Shown here: positions 1 to 10,042 of the stretch, in pieces
How positions within the stretch are numbered: position 1 is the stretch's first letter
Layout of the letters: each line of letters opens with the position of its first letter
NCBI RefSeq assembly: GCF_002575655.3
Contig: NC_053040.3
Location: forward strand, 358,234,267 to 358,298,266
Origin: Aegilops tauschii subsp. strangulata
Lineage: Eukaryota > Streptophyta > Magnoliopsida > Poales > Poaceae
DNA: 64,000 bases
Reading direction: 5' to 3'
Program-made: the position numbers and the translations under genes
The notes under the pieces: generated by a model
Told to the model about the DNA's origin: nothing
Database searches by the model: none
What the model saw: only the letters and a program-made list of their open reading frames with translations

Positions 1-144
1 CTGTGTTCTTTGGGTTCGGCGAGTTAGTCTGCTAGATCGTGGAGTGCGAGAGCTTGGGAGAGGAGAGATCTTCGTGCGTACCCCAGTGTTCAAACCTTGA
101 GGGTTTTGCCGGAACCCGTGATCCGACAGAATCTAATGATCGAT

Positions 145-2200
145 CCAGATGTAAATGTTTTTCTCCACATATACCTGGTCAAACTTTTCTGAGGTTTGAC
201 TTTTCAAAACATCCATATGCTTATGGACGTGAGAGAGTCCCTAACTAGAGATAGAGAGAGAGTGAAATAGAAACAGTGAGTGAAAAAAGTGTGTGTGCGT
301 GTGTGAAAGAGACATGGACAATGCTCGGTAAAAGTCAAGAAAAAACGTGTGTGTCTTATGCAAACATATCACACATGCATCTTCGACAACGAAAGCAAGG
401 TGAGGAGATAGTGTGTGGTTGTTTGTAACCGAGAGAGCAAGACCCCTAGCATGTGGCCAAGAGGGGTCTGCCAAACAAGGGAGAGAGGTCGAGAGAGACG
501 TACGGAGAAAATGCAGACATGGGGAGGAGAGAGTGTTTGTTTGTCATAAAGAGATCCCCTGGAGATCGTGATGGGACTACACGGGTGGGAGATCGAGTGA
601 CAAGGTGTGTGCGCGATAGAAGATACCCCGAGAGATATCGAGATAGACGTATGGATGGAAGGAGACAATACATGTGTTCCTGATGGCTAGTGAGAGATAA
701 TCATACTTAGGGGGAGCGCTTGTGCCTATGATGGAGTGAGGGATTATGGTACTTATTAGGGGGGTGCGTGTCACATAGAGAGAGAACAAGGGCGGAGAGT
801 GTTGGATGGGTCTATATGTATAGCGCGAGCGAGACATGTGTATGTGTGAACCAGGGAGATATAAAGTTTGAGAGAGATTGAGGAGCCCTGATAAGGCTGA
901 GTGGTGCGTCAGATAGCTGAGAGGGGGAAAGAGATATTCCATCCGCTCGATAATGCAGTGCATGTAAATTTTTTAGAAGTCAAACTTTAGAAACTTTGAT
1001 TAGGTTGACGCAAATGTTATTTATATCTACAATACCAATGAATATAATGGTATATGTTTGCCGTTCTAGATGTAATTGTTTTTCTCCACGTACATGGTCA
1101 AACTTTGTGATGTTTGACTTTTCAATAAATCAATATGCTATGGACCGAGGAGCGTGCCTAAGTTGAGAGAGATCAAGTGCGTGTGAAGGAGAATGAGTAA
1201 GTGTGCAAAAAGAGTATGTGTGTGAAAGAAAAAGTGACAACAACGATAAATTAGAGAGATTGTGTGTTTTTTCGTTTCTTAGGCGAACATATCACGCATG
1301 CATCTCCGAGATAGAAAAGTGAGGCGAGGAGATACACGAAGATAGCTAGTGTGTGATTGTTTGCAACAGAGAAAGACACCCCTATAGCACATGTCCAATA
1401 GAGGTCTGGCCAACAAGGAACAAAGGTCGAGAGGGACACATGGAGAACATGGACGCATGGGGAGGGCGAGAGGGTGTGTTTGTGATAGAGAGATCCCCTC
1501 GAAATCGTGAGGGGACTATATGGGTGGGAGATCGAGGGAGGTGCGTGCGCAATAGAAAGATGCCCCGAGAGAAATCGAGATAGACCATGCACATGTTTGT
1601 GATGGAGACTAAGATTAGCTAGTCATATACATATAGGGGGACTGCGTGTGCCTACAATTGAGTGAGAGACCATCATACTTGGCTAGCTAGGCATGAGATT
1701 GTGCGTGTGTGAGAGATGGAGAGAGAACGAGGGAGAGAGATAGAGTTTTAGATGGCCCTATCGAGTGCGAGTGAGATATGCATGTGTATGTGTGACCCAG
1801 GTAGATGGAGAGTTTGAGAGAGAGGGGGAAGAGCTCTGAGATGACAGAGTGGTGCGTGAGCGAGTTAGGGCAACGAGCCAAGGAATTTGTGTGCGTACGA
1901 TGAGTGCACCCAACATATCTAGCTTGGACTAGAGAATCATACATAGTGTGCAAGAGAGACCTATCGATGGAGTATATATGCATATATGCATGCGAACTAG
2001 AAAGACCCCCCCCCCACACACACACACACAAAGAGAGAGAGAGAGAGAGAGATGGAGAGAAAGCAAGAGGAACCAACAAGGTTTGTATGTTGGATGAGTG
2101 CGACAGAATTGAAGATTGTCGGCGAGAGAGAGAGAGAGAGGAGGAGTCCGGGAGTGGGGGAGGTCGTGTTTTATGCATCAAACACTGATATAAACTTGCA
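145..2200. repeat. GA-rich diverged direct duplication
   Basis: Two related blocks lie head to tail, about 0.92 kb apart. Each begins with a stretch containing ttctccac, tggtcaaactt and tttgacttttcaa (near 160-215 and 1080-1130). Each then runs into purine-rich sequence with matching landmarks: aacatatcac near 363 and 1286, agagatcccct near 550 and 1490, and ccccgagaga near 625 and 1562. Open frames here are by-products of GAGA and GTGT composition and show no domain. The first 145 bases hold nothing I recognise. No transposon ends are visible, so I call it only a degenerate repeat. Confidence 0.65.
2006..2052. repeat. Compound microsatellite (C)n-(CA)n-(GA)n
   Basis: A run of about ten C is followed by roughly eight CA units and then roughly ten GA units. 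A second pure GA tract lies at about 2122-2140. Both sit in the purine-rich second duplication block and are likely length-polymorphic. Confidence 0.95.
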
Positions 2201-2202
2201 TT

Positions 2203-2744
2203 CAAATATTTAAATTGGAGAACATGTTGTCTGCAATCCACACATGAACGGATATATGCGTATATCAAACAAGTTCATTAATTTGACTTTCAACATGTTC
2301 ATGGAGTACTATAATACTGTACAACATGCTACTCGATTGAGGTGTTCAATTTTGGATTTAGTTCACTATTTTGACCTGGTGAACGAGCTATTTCATTGAA
2401 TCGAGATATTTCATTTTGGGTTTGATTCCCGTTTTTGAGTGGGTCAACTATTTGTCATATAGTAAATCGCTAGCAACGAGCATGTAAAAACAAATTACTC
2501 CTGAGCATCATCTCTCCATCTAAAAAAGAAGTGGCAAGCTAATATTTCAAAATTTGATTCGAATCGACTTGGTAAGGTAGACGTGGATGCTCGTTCTCCC
2601 AAATTTTGAACGAACCGTTAAACATCCTCTGCTCGGTGGAATTCGCCCGAGCAAATAAATGGGAGACGCGAAATTACCGTCCTATGTGGGACACGCATCA
2701 ATTGGCACGTTGTACATCGAGGGTAGGTTCGTAACTTCATCCAA
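2203..2744. other. Unassigned AT-rich stretch
   Basis: No coding frame, LTR end or transposon terminus could be recognised. Composition changes from purine-rich to AT-rich near 2200 and to GC-rich after 2700. The left end of the CACTA-like element that terminates at 9271 was looked for here (CACTAC followed by an A run) and not found. Confidence 0.4.
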
Positions 2745-2945
2745 GCGCGCCTTCTCCTCGGCCGAAATGACATGTGCCGAATAATTCATAAACCATGGTC
2801 GGCAAAACACGCTCTCTGCGCCCGAAGTAGCTCGCGCCCACTATTTCAAAACATGCTCTCCTCGCCCAAAATCGCTCGCGCCCACTATATTTCAAAACAC
2901 GCCCTCCTCGCCCGAAATCGCTCCCGCCCACTATTTGGGGAGAAG
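2745..2945. repeat. Minisatellite, ~44-46 bp unit, 3-4 copies
   Basis: Three clear copies begin near 2811, 2855 and 2902. They share the core ctcctcgcccgaaatcgctc followed by gcgcccactatttcaaaac. A more degenerate copy precedes them from 2750. The array lies just upstream of the GC-rich 5' part of the accessory gene and could be part of its promoter region. It encodes nothing credible. Confidence 0.8.
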
Positions 2946-3082
2946 CAAAGTTACTCTACTATCCCCGACCCTCAGTACACAGACCCAAGCCGAGAAGCCT
3001 AAAGGCAGGGGTAGAACTTTAGCTGCCCCTCACATTTCAGACAAAGGCGTCCGTAAAACATGGTTCCACTCCCCTCCCAATT

Positions 3083-3182
3083 CACCTTCTCCCCGGAAGC
3101 TCCCTTCTCCCGAGCCGCACCATTTCATACCTCGTGGGCAACAAATCACCTTCTCCCCGGAAGCTCCCTTCTCCTGAGCCGC
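3083..3182. repeat. Short direct repeat, ~35 bp, two copies
   Basis: Two near-identical 35-base segments beginning caccttctccccggaagctc occur at 3083-3117 and 3147-3182, 64 bases apart. They lie in the CT-rich leader of the accessory gene. Confidence 0.85.
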
Positions 3183-5391
3183 GAAACCTCAGCCCCTCCT
3201 CCATAACGCCCCCCACCGTACCAATTTCACAGCTGCCCTCCTCCCTAATGCCGGAGACGCTGTCCATTTGCCATCGTGCACTGGGCCGTGCGCCTCTTAC
3301 TCTGTGCTGCTGGAGCTGCCTCGACGACGGCCGCGTGAACCGTACCGGAGCCGATTCACCCCCGCCGTTGTTCACGGCGCCGGAGCGGCTCCAACTTCGG
3401 ATCCGTCCAGAGTCCCGGCGCTGCTTCCCCGTAGCCGTCAACCGTCGCGACATCGTTGTTTCCCTGCCGCCGGTCACCACCGCAACTGCGCTGGCCTCAC
3501 CGACTCGGCAGCTGGACCTGCCTACTTCACCATGCCGCCAGATAGGTCGCACCCTCATCTCAAATCACTTTATTTAGGCGTCAGTTGTCTGAATTTTTAT
3601 TCTGGGCCAATCGATTCCCAATGGGAAGCAGCACCCCTCGAGGCGGCGGAGCTCCTAGGCTGCCGATTGGCTAGTGTCTTACGTAAGGGTGCGGGGCCGC
3701 AAGTTCACCGCGGAAGCAGCGCTTAGATGGCTATCTTAGAGTTGCGTGGGTTGAAGGTACTGCCGCCGCCGGATCTGGATGATGGGGAGTCTTTGTGGAT
3801 TGGCCCGGGGGCGGCGCAACCACGACAGTGCAGTGGGGCGGGGAGCGGGGTTTTGGCCGGGGCCACGGACGGCAGAGGCAGGCTGCTCTGCCATTGGTCG
3901 CTGGCTCTTCGGGGAAGATTCCTAACAGTGTCAGCCGGGAGGCACAAGACAGCCATCAAGCCATCCGGCGTAGATCGGACAGTACCAAAATAAAATAAAA
4001 TCGTGTGACCCCAATTTAGTCTTCAGTCAATAGACGTGTGACCACTCTCGTACCTTGCTATTGATCTCTTAGTTTATTTCTTCAGATCAAAGAGATGTGT
4101 CGTTCTTAACATTATGTGTTATCTGCATCTTCAGCCACACTGTCTTCCGACTCACCGCAGCTGCTCCAACAAGGGAAGCATACACTAGAAGGGAGCTATA
4201 GTCCCCACTCAACAGTTCTCTGCATCGAATGCGCGTGCCCGACATGGACAGCCACAACAACTGCAGGGCCATTGACAAGTCAGCACATGATGCTCACTCC
4301 TATGGATGGCGGCCAGATAGGTTGTACCCTCATCTTACTTGTGTGCAACATTTATGGCTCTGTTATTCATCTAAGCATGGAAAATAGATTATCACATTTC
4401 ACTATATATTCATGCTGATCTCTTACAGATCTTGTTCAGGAGTTAACGTTGTTCCATAGTTCAACTAAGATACTTGTTCTTTAGGTAACGCTGTTCCATA
4501 GTTATCATCCATTAGCCAATGCTATCCCACAGGCTGGTGATTATAGTATTATACCACTTCTAGTATTACCTATGTTGTTCTTTAATACTTTTGTGTGCCA
4601 TCTAGTTAATCTCGAGTACAAACGGTACATATTCTGTAGCTTTCATCTGTGTTCTCCCTTTAGTTTTTGAGACCTGTTGCTGCTAGTTAACCCCAATCCT
4701 ACTATTTATGTCATCTCCTATAGGCACTCATTACATAAATCTAACTACTAGTTGTCTTCCATGCATGTCAGATATAATTGCACACACTGATATATCCACA
4801 AGAACCTCACGGAGCAATGTAAAGGCCAATAAACTTGATGTCAATGATACCCAATATGATGGAACATGTAAAGGTAGTTCTTCAGAAGACTTGCAGAAAG
4901 ATGTTGAATCCTCTTCACCCCACAAGGTCCTTGCTCTAACTTGGCCCGTGATATGGGTACAACATGCATATAATGTCCTGGAGTGTATCTACACTGTTGC
5001 AATGCCATGTGCTTAGCATGCTGATCATGCATGTAAATATGTCATGCATTCCTGTTTTTCAGTACCTATTCCATTCATGATAACATGTTTTCAAATTCAA
5101 GTATTGTCATTCTACTCTATCGCAATACCATCTGCTTAATTTGGACATCATGCTTCTGAATATCTTATGCATTGTAATTCATCAGTATGTACTTCATCTG
5201 TCTACCATACCATGTTTTTTTACATTGAAGTGTTGTTCTAGTGCTCTGTTGCAATGCCATCTTAGTTTCCCAATCATACACGTATATGTTGCCTTAGTTT
5301 TTTCTATACGTATTCCGCTAGCATACAGTTTTACATTCAACTAGTGTTTTTTACTGTGCTGTCCTGTCGTATCCCTAGCTCTTACACCATA

Positions 5392-5490
5392 CTCCCTCCG
5401 TCCGGATTACATGTGCCGAAATGGATAAAAAAGGATGTATCTAGAACTGAAATACGGCTAGACCCATCCATTTTTTCCGGATGGAGGGAA
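5392..5490. mobile_element. Stowaway-type MITE (first duplicate)
   Basis: A 99-bp element with inverted ends CTCCCTCCGTCCGG and CCGGATGGAGGGA. TA lies on both sides (5390-5391 and 5491-5492), the Tc1/mariner target duplication. It lies in an intron of the accessory gene and is non-coding. Confidence 0.85.
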
Positions 5491-6256
5491 TACATGTCAA
5501 TATGTCATGCCTTTCTATTCTTTAGTACCTATTCCATCTCTCTGCTGTAGCATGTTTTATAATTGAAGCACCATTCTTCTATCCAAGGCATGCAAGGGGA
5601 AGACGACTATGTTAGAATCTGAAGGGTTACAAACCATGTCTTTGCAAAAGATCCAAACGCCAGGAGATAATAAACCAACTCCAGTTTTTATAGATACTAC
5701 TCCAGCACAGACAAACCCAGCTCCTACTGATAATAAGCAGATTCCAGTGGCCAAAGAACTAGTCCGCTCCAGTCCAGCAAAAATATGTCAACTCCATTCT
5801 AAGAAGCGTGTGTGTATCCTTGCATCATGAAATTTTATAGCATGCTGATCATATTTTCTACATGTTTCTTACCCATCTCTCCTTTAGAAAATAAGCTTAA
5901 CAGATAGAAGAATTTTTGCACTGGTATCATCTGTGAGGAAAGATTCTTGCAGGAATTCTCTGTGCTCCAATGCAGATGTAAGTACCTGTTGTATATCACT
6001 ATATTTTTACATCAGCATGTATTTTGTTAATCGGCGTGAATCCAACCTTTATCTGATCTAAATTTAGTTGTAGCAAAATGTATGATTAAAGGCCACAATG
6101 TTGATTTTTGTAAGGAAAACTGCCTGGTAGTATTGCATCCTGAGCTGCATGAGTGTACTATCTCATATCAGTGGGTTTGAATACTTTGGTTCTGCAATGG
6201 GTTTTCAGAGTTTTTTTACTGTGTTGTCCTGTCGTATCCCTAGCTCTTACATCATA

Positions 6257-6357
6257 CTCCCTCCGTCCGGATTACATGTCGCAGAAATGGATAAAACTGG
6301 ATGTATCTAGAACTGAAATATGCCTAGACCCATCCATTTATTTCCGGATGGAGGGAA
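6257..6357. mobile_element. Stowaway-type MITE (second duplicate)
   Basis: A 101-bp near-copy of the MITE at 5392-5490, with the same ends and flanking TA (6255-6256 and 6358-6359). It occupies the same place in the second unit of the tandem duplication. It was therefore copied with the duplication rather than inserted independently. Confidence 0.85.
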
Positions 6358-7669
6358 TACATGTCAATATGTCATGCCTTTCTATTCTTCAGTACCTATT
6401 CCATCTCTACTGTAGCATGTTTTATAATTGAAGCACCATTCTTCTATATAAGGCATGCAAGGGGAAGACGGCTATGTTAGAATCTGGAGGGTTACAAACC
6501 AGGTCTTTGCAAAAGATCCAAACGCCAGGAGATAATAAACCAACTCCATTTTTCATAGATACTACTACAGCATAGAGAAACCCAACTCCCACTGATAATA
6601 AGCAGATTCCAGTGGCCAAAGAACTAGTCCGCTCCAGTCCAGCAAAAGAATGTCAACTCCATTCTAAGAAGCGTGTGCGTATCCTCGCATCATGAAATTT
6701 TATAGCATTCTGATCATATTTTCTACATGTTTCTTACCCATCTCTCTTTTAGAAAATAAGGTTAAATGATAGAAGACTTCCTTCATTGGGATTGTATTCG
6801 AGGAAAATATCTTGCGGGAATTCTCTGTGCTCCAATGCTGATGTAAGTACCTGTTGTATATCACTATATTTTTACATCAGCATGTATTTTGTTAATCGGC
6901 GTGAATCCAAGCTTTGTCTGATCTAAAATTAGATGCAGCAAAATGTTAAAGGCACCAATGTTGATTTTTGTAAAGAAAATTGCCTGGTAGTTTTGCATAC
7001 TGAGCTGCATTAGTGTACTATCTCATATCATGCACATTACTAAATTGTAGTGCTGCTCTGGTTGCCCATTCATTCATTGTGTCAATGTTGCTTTCGTATT
7101 ACCTTACCTGGCTGATGATAGCTGTGCCATATTGTGCTAATTTGGTGTTGGCTAGTTGCCCAAATGTTCGTTGTGCCAATGTTACTTTCCTATTATCTGA
7201 CTTGGCCAATGATAGCAATGCTAGTGTGTTAATTTGGTGCAGGCTGCTGAAGATAAGAAGACAAACTCTGAAAACAGCAAGGCAACCCCATTGTTTCTTT
7301 CCAATAAATCTAGGCCAGGTAATATGGAAATAACTCATGATTAATCTATTTGATTCCCCTCCTAATTTATGTTATGATGCAGTGGTCGAGACACTCTCCA
7401 CTCTCAATAATACAAGCCTGCCAAAATCGCCATCTGAATCTGTTTAGTATCCTCTGTCTCGAATGCAACGGAAAAAATGTATGTTTGTGAACCAATTAAT
7501 GGCTGAAGCAATGATGGAAATAGTGGAGGAATCAGAGGTGCAGAGTCGTGCGACACAACAACTGATCAATGTTTTCAGAGACAGTGTAGCAAAGCAGCAA
7601 GAACTTTCCCACATGCTTATGGGCATCATCCGTGCTGAGGTTGCAGATTGTGACGTTTTAGATCGTTAG

Positions 7670-7799
7670 GTTCTGTTCATTTATTTGCACTGGCATCAAT
7701 CTTTGATTGCCAAGTGGATGTAATTTCCTGTAATATATGCTGGATGTGCAACATTTTTCCCTGTATGTCGTACCTTTGCTTGATCGGTTTTGGTCCTGT
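7670..7799. other. 3' untranslated region of accessory gene
   Basis: AT-rich trailer between the stop at 7667-7669 and the first GGGCC repeats. It contains TG-rich sequence typical of plant 3' ends. No clear polyadenylation signal was assigned. Confidence 0.35.
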
Positions 7800-8850
7800 G
7801 CATAATTGCTCGTCGTAATGGGCTCAAATTATCTAAATTGGCCTAAAGACATGTATGAACTTTAGTGGGCCCATTAAGTTAATGGGCCGTTACTAGGCCG
7901 AAAGTTAATGGTCGGCCCTCTTAACTCCCGGGTCGTTAACAGGCCGACATCGAAGCGGGTAACAGGTGGGCCCAATTGATTTCACGGGCTGTTAATAGGC
8001 TGTTACTAAGTTCGGGCTACATATGGCCCAACTATACTGTGGGCCTTTAGCAGGCCGAAACAGACAGCAGGCTTGTACTGGACCATGAAGAGCATGGGCC
8101 GCTAAGAGGCCGAAAATCAGGTCATATTGTAAATGGCCCAACTATGTTGTGGGCCTTTAGCAGGCCGAAAGAGAAACCGGGCTGATATTGGACCATGAAG
8201 GGCATGGGCTGTTAAAAGGCCAAAACTCAGGTCCGACTACAAATGGCCCAACTCATTTATGGTCCGTTAACAGGCTGAAAGGCACACAGGGCCGGGAATT
8301 GGCCCAAGACATAAATGGGTCGCTAAAAGGCCAAAACTCAGGTCCGACTACAAATGGCCCAACTGATATATGGGCCGCCAACAGGTTGAAAGACACACCG
8401 GGCCGGAAATTGGCCCAACACTTAAATGGGTCGCTAAAAGGCCAAAACTCAGGTCCGACTACAAATGGCCCAACTGATTTATGGGCCGTCAACAGGCTGA
8501 AAGACACACCGGGCCGGAAATTAGCCCAACATTTAAATGGGTCGCTAAAAGGCCGAAAGATGTACATCGTGAAAATTGGCCCATCCATTGAATGGGCCGT
8601 TAACAGGCCGAAATCTCATCGGGCCGATATTGAGCCCAAATATATAGCGGGCTATTAATGGGCTCGAACTGACGATGGGCTGTAATGGTGTCAAATCTTT
8701 AACGGGCCATTGACGGGCCGAATTGGCACATCTCGTATGGGCCGTGGGCTTAAATGGACCTGACACAAGTAGGCCTTATATGGGCCGGCCTGCTAATTTT
8801 TACTGGGCCGGCCTTTTTCACTGGAATGGGCCACTGTTGGGTCGTGCCAC
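7800..8850. repeat. TGGGCC/GGCCGAAA subterminal repeat field, CACTA copy 1
   Basis: The motif TGGGCCGTTAACAGGCCGAA and variants recur many times, on average every 50-60 bases, together with GGCCCAA in the other orientation. Such clustered direct and inverted subterminal motifs are a hallmark of CACTA elements, where they bind the element's own protein. The same field lies at 56345-57300 in the second copy. TGGGCC also matches the plant site II core bound by TCP factors, so host regulation is possible. The function of either is inferred. Confidence 0.8.
8230..8570. repeat. 111-bp tandem repeat inside the subterminal field
   Basis: The string ggtccgactacaaatggccc begins at 8230, 8341 and 8452, an exact 111-base period, with a fourth partial unit after 8560. 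Because 111 is divisible by three, a long open frame (8188-8658, +) arises with a 37-residue period. I read that as a by-product, not a gene. Confidence 0.9.
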
Positions 8851-9046
8851 GTGTCGACAATCATAGACGCCTCGTCTCCAATGAGTGGATGACATCTGTC
8901 CCAACGGTGAGGCAACACGTGTTTCCTCCGGCCAATGATGATTTTACACGTGGAAAATCCCCATTGGTCCGGGCTGTTAACATGTTATCGGATCCAAAAC
9001 TGGACTCGATAGGTTAATAGCATTCCGTTACAGTGGATGCCACGTG
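8848..9046. promoter_or_regulatory. Cluster of four G-box (CACGTG) motifs
   Basis: Perfect CACGTG palindromes occur at 8848-8853, 8916-8921, 8947-8952 and 9041-9046. Three of the four are kept in the other CACTA copy (57395, 57426, 57520). This core is bound by plant bZIP and bHLH factors. The spacing is non-random but no regulated gene is evident. Confidence 0.5.
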
Positions 9047-9103
9047 TCGATCACCCTTGATGAAAGCACTTCTGTGACGCGCGATTTATCGTCATGGAAG
9101 TAG

Positions 9104-9271
9104 ACACTTCCGTGATGATAATTTTGGTAATTTCATGGAACACTTCTATGATAGCACAGGTATGACTATCTTGATTCTGTCATAAAATTGTCATGGATGT
9201 ACATGCATGACAAAAAATGTGACCTACTGTGACAAACACGTATCATCACGGAAGTGTATTTTTTTGTAGTG
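9104..9271 (+). mobile_element. CACTA-like 3' terminal region with inverted repeat
   Basis: The segment is bounded by a perfect 16-bp inverted repeat, ACACTTCCGTGATGAT at 9104-9119 and its complement at 9242-9257. It ends in a T run and GTAGTG at 9271. It is nearly identical to 57583-57750. The sequence after 9271 (tag, then cttttaccacacttctg) belongs to a gypsy internal region. Confidence 0.8.
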
Positions 9272-10042
9272 TAGTATCCTTTTACCACACTTCTGCTTCA
9301 AAGTAGCACCATGATCTTCATGATAGAGAGTCTCCTATGTTGTCACTTTCATATACTAGTGGGAATCTTTCATTATAGAACTTGGCTTGTATATTCCAAT
9401 GACGGGCTTCCTCAAAATGCCCTAGGTCTTCGTGAGCAAGCGAGTTGGATGCACACCCACTTAGTTTCTTTTTCAGCTTTCATACACTTATAGCTCTAGT
9501 GCATCTGTTGCATGGCAATCCCTACTCACTCACATTGATATCTATTGATGGGAAACTTCATAGCCCGTTGATACGCCTAGTTGATGTGAGACTATCTTCT
9601 CCCTTTTTGTCTTCTCCACAACCACCATTCTATTCCACCTATAGTGCTATGTCCATGGCTCACGCTCATGTATTGCGTGAAGATTGAAGAAGTTTGAGAA
9701 CATCAAAAGTATGAAACAATTGCTTGGCTTGTCATCGAGGTTGTGCATGATTTAAATATTTTGTGTGATGAAGATAGAGCATAGCCAGACTATATGATTT
9801 TGTAGGGATAGCTTGCTTTGGCCATGTTATTTTGAGAAGACATGACTGCTTTGTTAGTATGCTTGAAGTATTATTGTTTTCATGCCAATATTAAACATTT
9901 GTTCTGAATCTTATGGATCTGAATATTCTTGCCACAATAAAGAAGATTACATTGATAAATATGTTAGGTAGCATTCACATCAAAAATTCTGTTTTTATCA
10001 TTTACCTACTCGAGGACAAGCAGGAATTAAGCTTGGAGATAC
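9272..10042 (+). mobile_element. 3' internal region of Fatima-like Ty3/gypsy element
   Basis: Non-coding stretch lying between pol and the 3' LTR of a gypsy element. I recognise it by the segment leading to gaggacaagcaggaattaag and the polypurine tract at about 10029-10042, directly followed by an LTR that starts TGATACGTCTCC. No pol sequence is left in the window, since the CACTA-like element abuts at 9271. Open frames here are not genes. The name Fatima-like comes from sequence recognition and needs a TREP comparison. Confidence 0.65.

Larger units (their letters stand above)
5347..7020 (+). repeat. 0.87-kb tandem duplication of exon, introns and MITE
   Basis: Sequence from about 5347 to 6150 is repeated at about 6213 to 7020. 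Shared landmarks are gtcctgtcgtatccctagct (5361 and 6226), the MITE, the exon with gatccaaacgccaggagata (5650 and 6515), and the block ending ctgtgctccaatgc (5961 and 6824). The second exon copy carries a TAG absent from the first. The identity looks high, so the duplication is younger than the split between the two gene copies in this window. Confidence 0.9.
3134..7669 (+). pseudogene. CACTA accessory (possibly TNPA-like) gene, decayed copy 1
   Basis: A split gene, recognised mainly by comparison with a homologous locus at 51.2-56.0 kb. After a GC-rich leader (3134-4000), exon-like blocks occur at about 4770-4925 (ending at a CACAAG/GT donor), 5592-5812, 5889-5978 (donor GCAGAT/GTAAGT), 7235-7318 (acceptor GTGCAG, donor CCAG/GT) and 7381-7669. 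The last block reads KSPSESV, then a premature TAG at 7445-7447, then an open 68-codon tail rich in E, Q and K that looks coiled-coil. The homologue reads KSPPESV with no stop at the same place. One exon block is tandemly duplicated (6457-6675), and that copy also has a stop. Position, just inside GGGCC subterminal repeats and the CACTA end, resembles the TNPA gene of En/Spm. That role is inference; no domain is recognised. Exon limits are approximate. Confidence 0.45.
3001..9271 (+). mobile_element. Right part of CACTA-like DNA transposon, copy 1
   Basis: The right boundary is the terminus tttttttgtagtg ending at 9271, which reads CACTAC plus an A run on the opposite strand, as expected for a CACTA-superfamily terminal inverted repeat. 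Inward lie about 0.2 kb of sequence with a perfect 16-bp inverted repeat, then about 1 kb of GGGCC-rich subterminal repeats, then a multi-exon gene. The same order recurs at 51.2-57.75 kb, so this is one family. The matching left terminus is not in the window, so the start given here is only where gene-like sequence begins. No transposase frame is present. Sequence right of 9271 continues a different, gypsy-type element, so this transposon appears to have inserted into that element. Confidence 0.6.

Noticed and set aside
1687..2268. A 193-codon minus-strand frame rich in S and L
   Set aside because: Reads the purine-rich strand backwards. Low complexity explains both length and composition.
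8188..8658. A 156-codon plus-strand open frame with a 37-residue repeat
   Set aside because: It is generated by the 111-bp tandem repeat in the CACTA subterminal field. The opposite strand is equally open, and no equivalent exists in copy 2.
1..9271. Left terminus of CACTA copy 1
   Set aside because: Searched by eye for CACTAC followed by an A run and a 3-bp target duplication. None was found, so the element is reported without a left end.
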